Origin: Bacteroidales bacterium UBA5382
GTDB lineage: Bacteria; Bacteroidota; Bacteroidia; Bacteroidales; Dysgonomonadaceae
Direction: 5' to 3'
Assembly (NCBI GenBank): GCA_002409745.1
Contig: DHOU01000043.1
Span: 1-38,759, forward strand
DNA length: 38,759 nt
The number at the start of each line of letters is the position of its first letter. The stretch's first letter is position 1. Position numbers and translations under genes: made by a program. Shown here piece by piece: positions 31,219-38,759 of the stretch. The notes below the pieces were generated by a model. That model had not been told where the DNA came from and did not search any database. It saw nothing but the letters and a program-made list of their open reading frames with translations.

Positions 31219-32322
31219 ATGTCTCAAATTTGTCCTCTTTGCGGAAAAAAGAAAGCGGAAGAAGCATTGTTTTGCGACGCTTGTACAAAAACGATAACGA
31301 GTGAGTACGAAATAACTGTTCCGGAGGCGACGCCATCGGAAGCCGAATTCAACGAAACGGCGCCGGATGCTGCTTTTCCGCTTTCCGACTCGGAGATCCG
31401 GCAAGAAGATCCGGTATATATCCGTCCGCAACGGCCCCGAAGGGCGAAGAAGGCCTTTCTATGGATCGTGGTTTTGGCTGTAATTGGTACTCTCGCATTC
31501 TTCGGTTACCGCTATATCACCCGGCAAGGCAATCTCGAACGCACGGCATGGGAGACGGCCGTTAAAGAGAACACCGCCGAGAGTTTTCTCGCCTATATGG
31601 AGACCCATCCCCAGGGCATCCATTACGAAGAGGCGCAGCAAAACCTGTTGAAACGCAAAGGGGAAGAAGCCACGGCATGGGAAACCATGAAGGCCTCCGA
31701 CAACACGGCTGCGCTGCGCGATTTCGTCCGAGACTATCCGAAAAGCCCTTACAATACATTGGTGAAAATTCGACTGGATTCTCTCACGTGGGAAGGCACC
31801 TTGCGCGAAAACACGGCCGAAGCGTATTCAAACTACATGGTATTGTCGGAAAGCGGTGATTTCAACGGTGATTATTATGCCGAAGCCCAAAAGCGTTACG
31901 CGATGCTGTTTCAATCTTATCCGGTCGACAAAGCGGTGCTCGATAGTATTCAAGCTACCGTCGACGGGATCTTCACGGCATGGTCTACGGCCAATTATGC
32001 CGCCATTACGCCTTTTTTGGCGCCTTCCGTCAGCCGTTTCTTCGATATAGGCTCCGCAAAACGTGAAAAAATAACCGGACAATTATCGATGGAGATGGCT
32101 AAATCGGAAAATGCCCCGCGAAAATTAGTACCCGACATCGAAGCTATACAATATGAGAAAACGCTCGACGACCGGTATAAGGTGAATGTTCCCTTGGTAA
32201 AAACGATCGGCAAGGATCCGGATGTAAAGGAAATACCGGGTTATATCGTTCATATCGAATTGGATTCCGCATTCCTTGTTACGGCTATTTACGAAACAAA
32301 ACCTTATACGTATGCGCCGTAA
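31219..32322 (+). CDS. Zinc-ribbon membrane protein with Trp-Glu/NTA repeats and NTF2-like C-terminus
   Basis: The 367-residue protein begins with a zinc ribbon (C5, C8, C19, C22). An acidic linker (about 25-65) is followed by a basic patch RPQRPRRAKK and one transmembrane helix (79-97). Beyond it, three degenerate repeats each begin with Trp-Glu and contain NTA seven or eight residues later (W111, W154, W191); each is a short helical unit of about 37-43 residues ending near a Pro-rich turn. The last 130 residues (about 240-367) look like a mixed alpha/beta NTF2-like fold. The zinc ribbon would face the cytoplasm and the repeats the periplasm. I do not recognise a characterised homologue. A sensor or scaffold role is speculative. 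It stands alone, with its own promoter. Confidence 0.7.
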   Translation: MSQICPLCGKKKAEEALFCDACTKTITSEYEITVPEATPSEAEFNETAPDAAFPLSDSEIRQEDPVYIRPQRPRRAKKAFLWIVVLAVIGTLAFFGYRYITRQGNLERTAWETAVKENTAESFLAYMETHPQGIHYEEAQQNLLKRKGEEATAWETMKASDNTAALRDFVRDYPKSPYNTLVKIRLDSLTWEGTLRENTAEAYSNYMVLSESGDFNGDYYAEAQKRYAMLFQSYPVDKAVLDSIQATVDGIFTAWSTANYAAITPFLAPSVSRFFDIGSAKREKITGQLSMEMAKSENAPRKLVPDIEAIQYEKTLDDRYKVNVPLVKTIGKDPDVKEIPGYIVHIELDSAFLVTAIYETKPYTYAP

Positions 32323-32329
32323 AATGACA

Positions 32330-32515
32330 AATAGTAAATTAGTAAATTAGCAAATGTGCAAATGTGCAAATGTGCAAATGAGTAAATGAGTAAATGAGTG
32401 AATGAGTGAATGAGTGAATGAGTGAATGAGTGAATTTGCAAATGGGGGGACTGGGAGAAAAAAGGACGAGGAGACTGAAGACCGAAGAGCGGAGACGGGA
32501 GACCGGAAAACGAAC
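32330..32515. repeat. Octamer tandem repeats (array E) and GA-rich tail
   Basis: Here the period is 8 bases: GTAAATTA, GCAAATGT, GTAAATGA and GTGAATGA units (32330-32435), changing gradually from one unit to the next. A purine-rich tail follows (about 32441-32512), with GAGACGGGAGACCGG; its complement resembles the TCGCCGGTCTCCGG segment at 22641-22660. The array fills most of the gap before uvrB. Confidence 0.85.
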
Positions 32516-32543
32516 CATTATGTTAAGGGATTGTTAATAGATT

Positions 32544-34565
32544 ATGAATTTTGAACTGACTTCACAATACGCCCCGACCGGCGATCAACCGCAAGCCATT
32601 AAAGCGCTCGTCGAAGGGCTCGAAAGCAACGTGCCTTATCAAACATTATTGGGGGTGACGGGATCGGGTAAGACCTTTACCATCGCCAACGTCATTGCGG
32701 AAATCAACAAACCGACATTAATCATCAGCCATAATAAAACGCTGGCTGCACAGTTATATAGCGAGTTCAAGGGTTTCTTCCCGAATAACGCCGTGGAGTA
32801 TTTTGTTTCTTACTACGATTATTATCAACCCGAAGCCTACCTCCCGACGACCGACACCTATATCGAAAAAGACCTCGCCATCAACGACGAGCTCGAAAAG
32901 CTACGCCTGGCAGCCACCTCGTCGCTGCTTTCGGGACGTAAAGACGTCATTGTCGTCTCTTCGGTTTCGTGCCTCTACGGTATCGGTAACCCGGAAGACT
33001 TTAACAAAACGACTATCGACCTGAGGGCCGGCCAGAAGATTGAACGCGATGTGTTGCTGCGGCTCTTGGTGGCAAGCCTGTATTCGCGCAACGAAACGGT
33101 TGAGTTCACGCACGGTAATTTTCGCGTCAAGGGCGACACGATCGACGTATTTCTGGCTTACAGCGACGATATTATCCGCATTATATTCTGGGGCGACGAA
33201 ATCGAAAGCATCGAGTCGATCGATCCCCTCAACGGCGTAACGACAGAACGTTTCGACACCTACCGCATCTTTCCCGCCAACTTGTTTATCACCACCAAAG
33301 AACGCATTTTCCGGGCGTTGGAAGAGATACAGATCGATTTGGGAAAGCAAGTCGAGTTTTTCCAGTCGATTGGCAAGCCGCTCGAAGCGAAAAGACTTCA
33401 GGAGCGGGTGACTTACGATGTGGAAATGATCCGCGAGATCGGTTATTGTTCGGGCATCGAAAATTATTCGCGTTATTTCGACGGAAGGGCGCCGGGAACG
33501 CGGCCGTTCTGCCTGTTGGACTTCTTCCCGAAGGATTACCTGACGGTCATTGATGAAAGCCACGTCACCATTCCGCAAATACGCGCCATGTACGGCGGCG
33601 ACCGCTCGCGCAAGCTCAATCTGGTGGAATACGGCTTCCGCCTTCCGGCAGCCATCGACAACCGCCCGCTGAAGTTCGAAGAGTTTGAAGCCATCACGCC
33701 GGAAATTATCTTTGTAAGCGCCACCCCCGCCGATTACGAGCTGGAAAAATCGGAAGGCATTGTTGTCGATCAATTGATACGCCCGACGGGGTTGCTGGAT
33801 CCGCCCATCGACGTGCGGCCGAGCCTGAACCAAATCGATGACCTCATGGAAGAAATACAACTTCGCATTGAACACGACGAGCGGGTTTTAGTCACGACCC
33901 TCACCAAAAGAATGGCGGAAGAGCTCACGGATTATCTGTTGCATAATGGCGTGCGATGCAATTACATTCACTCGGATGTAGAAACGTTGGAACGCGTAAA
34001 GCTCATGGACGAACTGCGCAACGGTCTTTTCGACGTATTGATTGGCGTGAATCTGCTTCGCGAAGGGCTGGACTTGCCGGAAGTGTCACTCGTGGCGGTC
34101 TTGGACGCCGATAAGGAAGGGTTTCTGCGCTCGCACCGGTCGCTTACGCAGACAGCAGGGCGCGCCGCCCGTAACGTGAACGGAAGGGTGATTTTCTATG
34201 CCGACAAGATGACGAACAGCATGCGCATAACCATCGAAGAGACCAACCGCCGACGGGAAAAGCAGATTGCCTACAATGAAGCCCACGGCATTACTCCGCA
34301 GCAAATAAAAAAAGCACGCTCATCGGCGCTCGGCGGACAAACAGCGCCTGTGGCCGAACCGAAAGCTTATGTGGAACCCATATATGGGCCTTCGATAGCC
34401 GCCGAACCGGTCGAGAAATACGAAACAACGGACGATTTGAAAAAACAAATTGAGAAAACACGCCGGGCTATGATGGATGCCGCCAAAAAACTCGAATTCC
34501 TCGAAGCGGCTCAATTGCGCGACGTTTTAATCCAGTTGGAAGAGAAAAAGAAAATATCTAATTAA
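32544..34565 (+). CDS. uvrB: UvrABC system protein B (excinuclease subunit)
   Basis: The 673-residue protein is a complete UvrB. It has Walker A GVTGSGKT (37-44), the DNA-clamping beta-hairpin region YYDYYQPEAYLPTTDTYIEKD, the Walker B-like VIDESHVTIPQ, helicase motifs V-VI in VLIGVNLLREGLDLPE and QTAGRAARNVNGRVI, and a C-terminal UVR domain (LKKQIEKTRRAMMDAAKKLE) that contacts UvrC. It verifies damaged DNA handed over by UvrA in nucleotide excision repair. It is monocistronic here, flanked by repeat arrays on both sides; the downstream array begins at its stop codon. Confidence 0.97.
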   Translation: MNFELTSQYAPTGDQPQAIKALVEGLESNVPYQTLLGVTGSGKTFTIANVIAEINKPTLIISHNKTLAAQLYSEFKGFFPNNAVEYFVSYYDYYQPEAYLPTTDTYIEKDLAINDELEKLRLAATSSLLSGRKDVIVVSSVSCLYGIGNPEDFNKTTIDLRAGQKIERDVLLRLLVASLYSRNETVEFTHGNFRVKGDTIDVFLAYSDDIIRIIFWGDEIESIESIDPLNGVTTERFDTYRIFPANLFITTKERIFRALEEIQIDLGKQVEFFQSIGKPLEAKRLQERVTYDVEMIREIGYCSGIENYSRYFDGRAPGTRPFCLLDFFPKDYLTVIDESHVTIPQIRAMYGGDRSRKLNLVEYGFRLPAAIDNRPLKFEEFEAITPEIIFVSATPADYELEKSEGIVVDQLIRPTGLLDPPIDVRPSLNQIDDLMEEIQLRIEHDERVLVTTLTKRMAEELTDYLLHNGVRCNYIHSDVETLERVKLMDELRNGLFDVLIGVNLLREGLDLPEVSLVAVLDADKEGFLRSHRSLTQTAGRAARNVNGRVIFYADKMTNSMRITIEETNRRREKQIAYNEAHGITPQQIKKARSSALGGQTAPVAEPKAYVEPIYGPSIAAEPVEKYETTDDLKKQIEKTRRAMMDAAKKLEFLEAAQLRDVLIQLEEKKKISN

Positions 34566-34717
34566 ATAATGACGAATAACGAATAACCAATTACTAATGA
34601 CGAATTGCTAATTACTAATGACGAATGACTAATTACGAATGACCAATTACGAATGACTAATTACGAATGACCAATTACGAATGACTAATTACGAATGACT
34701 AATTACGAATGAAGTCG
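34563..34717. repeat. Heptamer tandem-repeat array F
   Basis: Units ACGAATG, ACTAATT, ACCAATT and ACTAATG alternate, largely as 14-base doublets (ACGAATGACTAATT), and begin at the uvrB stop codon. The array ends in GAAGTCGAAGGTCGAATCG, which resembles the unique core of arrays A and C. It lies between uvrB and the formate-THF ligase gene. Confidence 0.88.
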
Positions 34718-34779
34718 AAGGTCGAATCGATCGTCATCCTAATGAAATGACTGGAGATTGGAGACAATTAAAACAAAAT

Positions 34780-36447
34780 ATGAAATCAGATATTCAAATA
34801 GCAAAAGAGACCCCTCTGAAAAGAATTAAAGAAGTGGCCGAGGGCATCGGCATTTCGAGAGAGGAAGTACATAATTACGGACGCTATATGGCGAAAATCC
34901 CTCTACATCTTATCGATCCGGACAAAATCAATCAGAGTAATCTGATCTTAGTGACGGCCATCACCGCCACAAAAGCGGGAATAGGCAAAACGACCGTCTC
35001 TATAGGATTGACGCTGGGACTGAACAAGATCGGCAAAAAGGCGATCGTCGCCTTGAGGGAGCCGTCGCTGGGACCCGTCTTCGGCATGAAAGGCGGTGCA
35101 GCGGGAGGCGGATACGCACAAGTGCTTCCGATGGAAAATATCAACTTGCATTTTACCGGCGACTTCCATGCCGTCACCACGGCACACAATACCATTTCGG
35201 CTCTGCTGGACAATTATATATACCGCAACCGCGGCGGAAAGAAGACTTTGAAAGAAGTCTTGTGGAAAAGGGTGATGGATGTGAACGACCGCAGCCTGCG
35301 CTACATCGTTACGGGACTTAACGGTCCGGCCAACGGCATTCCGCAGGAATCGGGCTTCGATATCACGGCCGCTTCCGAATTGATGGCGATCTTATGCCTT
35401 GCCGAAAGCGAAGAAGATCTGCAACGCCGTATCGACAACATCTTACTCGGCTACACCATGGACGGCGAACCCTTTACGGTGAAGGATCTCGGTATCACCG
35501 GCGCTATTGCGGTATTGATGAAAGACGCCCTGGCACCGAACCTCGTTCAAACTACCGAAAACACCGCCGCATTTGTCCACGGAGGCCCTTTCGCCAATAT
35601 CGCCCACGGATGCAACTCGGTGTTGGCAACTAAAATGGCTATGACTTTCGGCGATTATGTGGTGACCGAGGCTGGCTTCGGAGCCGATTTGGGAGCGGAA
35701 AAATTCTTCAACATCAAATGTCGCAAAAGCGGACTCAGCCCGAAGCTGACTGTGATTGTAGCGACCGCCCGGGGATTGAAAATGCACGGGGGAACACCCG
35801 AAAATGACATCGCCCGTCCCGACCCCAAGGGATTGGTAAAAGGACTGGAAAACCTCGACAAACATCTTTCCAATCTGGCGGGTTTCGGACAATCGGTGGT
35901 GGTAGCCTTCAACCGTTATGCTTCCGATACGCAGGAGGAAATCGATACGGTGAGCCGTTTCTGCGAGCAACGCCACATTCCTTTCGCCATTAACGAAGCC
36001 TTTACAAAAGGCGGAGAAGGGGCTGAAGAGCTTGCCCGTTGCGTAGTGGAAACCATCGAGAAAAACCCGTCGGGAAAACTGATCTTGACGTATGATGACA
36101 ACGATGACTTGGAAACAAAAATCAACAAAGTCGCCACATCTATCTACGGCGCCGGAAGCGTTGTCATGGCAGAGAAAGCGCTGAAGAAATTGAAGCATAT
36201 CCGCGGCACACGTCTCGAAAAAATGCCGGTATGCATTGCCAAAACGCAGTATTCATTTTCAGCCGACCCGAAAGCATATGGTGTGGCACGCGGCTTTCAA
36301 CTTAAAATAAACGATTTGGTGATCAATCAGGGAGCCGAATTCATCGTGGCTATCGCCGGCGAGATGATGCGTATGCCCGGATTGCCGGCAGACCCTCAGG
36401 CCAAGCATATCCGACTCGTGAACGGCGAAATTGAGGGATTGAGTTAA
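34780..36447 (+). CDS. fhs: Formate-tetrahydrofolate ligase
   Basis: The start at 34780 gives the usual [20 protein letters not shown] beginning and 555 residues; the frame extends to 34747 in repeat-flanking sequence. The P-loop reads [10 protein letters not shown], as in other Bacteroidota enzymes, followed by [20 protein letters not shown] and [19 protein letters not shown]. Further on are [16 protein letters not shown] and [14 protein letters not shown]. It makes 10-formyl-THF from formate, THF and ATP in the cytoplasm, feeding purine and one-carbon metabolism; metF is in the same window but not in the same operon. No folate riboswitch was seen upstream. Confidence 0.96.
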   Translation: MKSDIQIAKETPLKRIKEVAEGIGISREEVHNYGRYMAKIPLHLIDPDKINQSNLILVTAITATKAGIGKTTVSIGLTLGLNKIGKKAIVALREPSLGPVFGMKGGAAGGGYAQVLPMENINLHFTGDFHAVTTAHNTISALLDNYIYRNRGGKKTLKEVLWKRVMDVNDRSLRYIVTGLNGPANGIPQESGFDITAASELMAILCLAESEEDLQRRIDNILLGYTMDGEPFTVKDLGITGAIAVLMKDALAPNLVQTTENTAAFVHGGPFANIAHGCNSVLATKMAMTFGDYVVTEAGFGADLGAEKFFNIKCRKSGLSPKLTVIVATARGLKMHGGTPENDIARPDPKGLVKGLENLDKHLSNLAGFGQSVVVAFNRYASDTQEEIDTVSRFCEQRHIPFAINEAFTKGGEGAEELARCVVETIEKNPSGKLILTYDDNDDLETKINKVATSIYGAGSVVMAEKALKKLKHIRGTRLEKMPVCIAKTQYSFSADPKAYGVARGFQLKINDLVINQGAEFIVAIAGEMMRMPGLPADPQAKHIRLVNGEIEGLS

Positions 36448-36470
36448 CGGGCAACAAGGAAAGGAATGTA

Positions 36471-36535
36471 TCATTGCGAACTCGATCCGCAAACCGGGTT
36501 CGACTTAGGGAGGAACCTGAGCCGCACCCGGGTCA
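36471..36535. repeat. REP-like sequence after fhs
   Basis: TCATTGCGAACTCGATCCGCAA (36471-36492) matches the repeat at 22671 in 19 of 22 bases. Next come CCGGGTTCGACTT and CACCCGGGTCAAGTCC, partly inverted versions of each other. It may act as a transcript end for fhs. No gene is seen in 36448-36715. Confidence 0.4.
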
Positions 36536-36715
36536 AGTCCGCGATAAAGAAAGAGAAACTTTCGCAAAAAGAACAATTTATTCCTTTTATTCGAACATTT
36601 ATTTGTAAAAAACCGTTGTATTTTCTGAAATTATAACCAAAGCCGGACGATACAGTCACTGCCCGCAAGGAGTGTCATGCTTATTTCCGAAAGGTTACGA
36701 ACAAATCCGAGTAAA

Positions 36716-37744
36716 ATGCATACACCCTATTCGTATTTCTTTTTTATTCTTATGATTACCCTGTCGATTGCCGGGGGATGCCGGCGCGATAGCGCAACGA
36801 ACGAACCTGACGCCGATGAAACAGTTACGGAAAAAGATTCCACAGCTTATCAGCCGGAGGAAAATAAGCCGTTAACCGGACGGGATATCGCTTTACAGCG
36901 AGATATCCGGTACGACAAGCATTCGCTTGAGGATGAATATCCGTACAAAGACACCACGCGACGTTTTCAATGGGAAAAGGTGAAAGAACAGATTGCCATC
37001 ATGGAGAATGCCAACGCCGAAGGAGGAAATTGGGGCGTATTGAGCAACTATCGCAACCAGAATAAGGAAGCGCCTACCATCGAAGGCTTCGTCCGAGACG
37101 AATACGGGCGGGTATCTGACTCGTTCGGCGTAGAACGTTATCAATCGGCTCCCTTGTACCGTACAGCCGGCGATACCACTCTTTCACGCTACGGAAGAGA
37201 CGGTTGGCTGATAAAGTTGTTAAGCAGCGACACGACGGAATGGGTACGGGTGAAAGGCATTTCGTTCGAAGATGAGTTCATCGTGCCCAAGCGCTATATC
37301 CAATCGTGGGGCGACACGATTCGTTTCGACAAAGTGGTTGTGGTGGATGTCACCAACCAAAACATCTCGACGCTCGAAAAGCGAGGCGATACGTGGCATA
37401 TATTGAGTATGAATCCCGCCACGACAGGCGTTCACAAGCCCCCGCACGCACAGGAAACACCTACGGGCATTTTTGCCGTCCAAGAGAAAAAAGAAAAGAT
37501 GTTTTACGTGAAAGACGGGACAAGCGAAATCGCCGGTTTTGCACCTTACGCCTCACGGTTCACCAACGGCGCCTACGTGCATGGGGTGCCCGTGCAATAT
37601 CCCAATAAAAATATCATCGAATTCAGTCCTTCGTTGGGTACCACGCCACGTTCGCACATGTGCGTAAGGAACGCCTCGTCGCACTCGAAGTTTGTCTACG
37701 ACTGGGCAAAAGTTAAAGAATCCGTCGTTATCGTAATCGATTGA
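36716..37744 (+). CDS. L,D-transpeptidase (YkuD family) lipoprotein
   Basis: The start at 36716 gives 342 residues and a signal sequence, MHTPYSYFFFILMITLSIAG, with a loose lipobox before Cys22; the frame extends to 36677 without signal-like sequence. The C-terminal catalytic domain has YVHGVPV and, about 20 residues later, SHMCVRNASS. These give the conserved His, Cys and Arg of the YkuD active site, with Met in place of the usual Gly (SHGCVR). The domain starts near VVVVDVTNQNISTLEKRGD and includes ATTGVHKPPHAQETPTGIF. Such enzymes form 3-3 cross-links in peptidoglycan or attach proteins to it. The N-terminal 150 residues are hydrophilic and probably Bacteroidota-specific. Confidence 0.87.
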   Translation: MHTPYSYFFFILMITLSIAGGCRRDSATNEPDADETVTEKDSTAYQPEENKPLTGRDIALQRDIRYDKHSLEDEYPYKDTTRRFQWEKVKEQIAIMENANAEGGNWGVLSNYRNQNKEAPTIEGFVRDEYGRVSDSFGVERYQSAPLYRTAGDTTLSRYGRDGWLIKLLSSDTTEWVRVKGISFEDEFIVPKRYIQSWGDTIRFDKVVVVDVTNQNISTLEKRGDTWHILSMNPATTGVHKPPHAQETPTGIFAVQEKKEKMFYVKDGTSEIAGFAPYASRFTNGAYVHGVPVQYPNKNIIEFSPSLGTTPRSHMCVRNASSHSKFVYDWAKVKESVVIVID

Positions 37745-37766
37745 TGATCATTTAAAAGAAAAATTG

Positions 37767-37774
37767 TATATTTG
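37767..37774 (+). promoter_or_regulatory. -7 box of the second L,D-transpeptidase gene
   Basis: TATATTTG fits TAnnTTTG and lies 28 bases before the start at 37802. A possible -33 TTGA is at 37741-37744 (22-base spacer). The box rules out the TTG at 37772 as the translation start. Confidence 0.5.
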
Positions 37775-37801
37775 AACTGTTTTTTTCGAGTGACAGTGAA
37801 T

Positions 37802-38548
37802 ATGCAAAAGATTATCGTATGTTTTTTCGTTTTCTTCTTTCTTGGCTCCAGCCTTCCCTTCAAGGGAAAGGAAGGGAAGAAAGACATTCTTCCGGCACCA
37901 ATGGCGGTGAGCGAACAGGAGCGGCTTTATGAACAGATGGGATTGCAAGATTTAATCGATCCCGAAGCGTTCCGTCTGGCCTATACCGGTTATAAAAAGT
38001 TAAAGAATAGTAATAACTCCTTGCTCACACTCATTGATTTCAATCTTCCCTCTTCGCAAAAAAGACTTTATGTGTTGGACATGGCGAAGAAGAAGGTACT
38101 CTTTGTGTCGTATGTTTCACACGGGCGCAACAGCGGAGAAAACTATGCCGTATCGTTTTCGAACCGCGACGGATCGCATCAGAGTTCATTAGGCTTTTAC
38201 CGCACCGGGGGAACGTATAACGGCGGGAATGGTTATTCGCTTTTGCTCGACGGGCTGGAGAAAAACATCAACGACAAAGCCCGCCCGCGCGCCATTGTGA
38301 TGCACGGCGCCGACTATTGCAGCGAGCAAGTGATCCGGTCATCGGGACGATTGGGACGCAGCTTCGGGTGTCCCGCCCTGCCGAGGGAGTTGAACAAGCC
38401 CATCATCGACACCATCAAAGGCGGATCGCTCCTTTTTATTTATGCCGACAAGGCCGAGTATTTGGCGCAAAGCGAAATCGTGAAAGAAGATATCTTTTTT
38501 GCCAACCGTTTAAGTTCCCTCCCTGGCAGCACGCATGCATCGACCTGA
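37802..38548 (+). CDS. Murein L,D-transpeptidase catalytic-domain protein (YkuD_2)
   Basis: The 248-residue product starts at 37802, giving a signal peptide (MQKIIVCFFVFFFLGSSLPF). The catalytic domain matches the second L,D-transpeptidase family: FNLPSSQKRLYVLDM, VSYVSHGRNSGENYAVSFSN, SSLGFYRTGGTYNGGNGYS, and the active site IVMHGADYC with GRSFGCPALP, whose Cys is the nucleophile. It is secreted and would modify peptidoglycan cross-links. Though it follows another L,D-transpeptidase gene by only 57 bases, the two are not recent duplicates: the catalytic motifs belong to different subfamilies and each gene seems to have its own promoter. Confidence 0.9.
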   Translation: MQKIIVCFFVFFFLGSSLPFKGKEGKKDILPAPMAVSEQERLYEQMGLQDLIDPEAFRLAYTGYKKLKNSNNSLLTLIDFNLPSSQKRLYVLDMAKKKVLFVSYVSHGRNSGENYAVSFSNRDGSHQSSLGFYRTGGTYNGGNGYSLLLDGLEKNINDKARPRAIVMHGADYCSEQVIRSSGRLGRSFGCPALPRELNKPIIDTIKGGSLLFIYADKAEYLAQSEIVKEDIFFANRLSSLPGSTHAST

Positions 38549-38759
38549 CCCCGGCTATATTGGGGACACGGAGCAGCGGGAGTTTATCTTCCCCTTTTTT
38601 CTCCGATCATTAGTGATGCCATCGGAAATTCTCCGTGTAACCGTTTTCTCATAAATAAGTATAATGATAAAATTTGTTTTACAAAGATTGAGTAAAATCG
38701 GCTAGTTGGGGTTATCTTCTATATAACAAACCATCTCATCCGCATTCTTTGATTTGATT

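Noticed and set aside
36471..36540. tRNA-like GGTTCGA segment
   Set aside because: The flanking bases do not form a T-stem, and no acceptor, D or anticodon arms can be folded.

Overview
The window looks like a Bacteroidales chromosome (Bacteroidota); the family cannot be fixed from sequence alone. Supporting evidence: a SusC/SusD pair, GldH, the DUF4290-rimM-dxr-rseP and metF-holB-PSP1-gldH gene orders, absence of Shine-Dalgarno sites, and several TAnnTTTG -7 boxes of the Bacteroidetes housekeeping sigma factor.

Region 1 (1-13642, all + strand) is an accessory nutrient-capture locus, visibly more AT-rich in its middle than the rest. The 3' end of a Gfo/Idh/MocA oxidoreductase and a secreted TIM-barrel sugar isomerase precede SusC, SusD and an IPT-domain surface glycan-binding lipoprotein, closed by a strong terminator at 7335-7380. 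A decayed, frameshifted 3' fragment of a carbohydrate-binding-module gene follows. Its stop overlaps (ATGA) a second operon: a metallophosphoesterase fused to a DUF4434 TIM barrel and an Fn3-like tail, an ADP-ribosylglycohydrolase-family lipoprotein, ribokinase and a DMT/GRP-type sugar permease, ending at the hairpin terminator 13665-13713. Together these suggest outer-membrane capture of a ribose-containing, probably phosphorylated or ADP-ribosyl ligand, periplasmic dephosphorylation and deglycosylation, import of ribose and its phosphorylation. This resembles a variant of the ribose-utilization (rus) loci of Bacteroides, with an unusual fused enzyme.

Region 2 (13745-20087) holds a 5'-truncated Rpn/PD-(D/E)XK transposase remnant, a rhomboid protease, and a glycogen operon (GH133 debranching enzyme, glycogen-synthase-like GT, GH57). 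Region 3 (20088-20763) is a convergent intergenic gap holding a tandem array of about eight 41-42 bp units, each with a CCAAAACGNCGTTTTGG-type palindrome.

Region 4 (20764-29805, - strand) is a housekeeping block: LysM glucosaminidase, DUF4290, rimM, dxr, rseP, metF, holB, PSP1/RicT-like and gldH. Region 5 (29837-38548) has cytidine deaminase, a convergent DUF4348-type lipoprotein, a zinc-ribbon membrane protein, uvrB, formate-tetrahydrofolate ligase and two unrelated L,D-transpeptidases.

From 17.3 kb on, many intergenic gaps (17278, 22723, 23883, 25028, 32330, 34563) are filled with degenerate 7-bp (once 8-bp) tandem repeats. They run into gene ends and apparently supply the TTG start of holB. 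None occur in the first 17 kb. The last 211 bases (38549-38759) show no gene; there is only a weak CCCC/GGGG hairpin just after the last stop.
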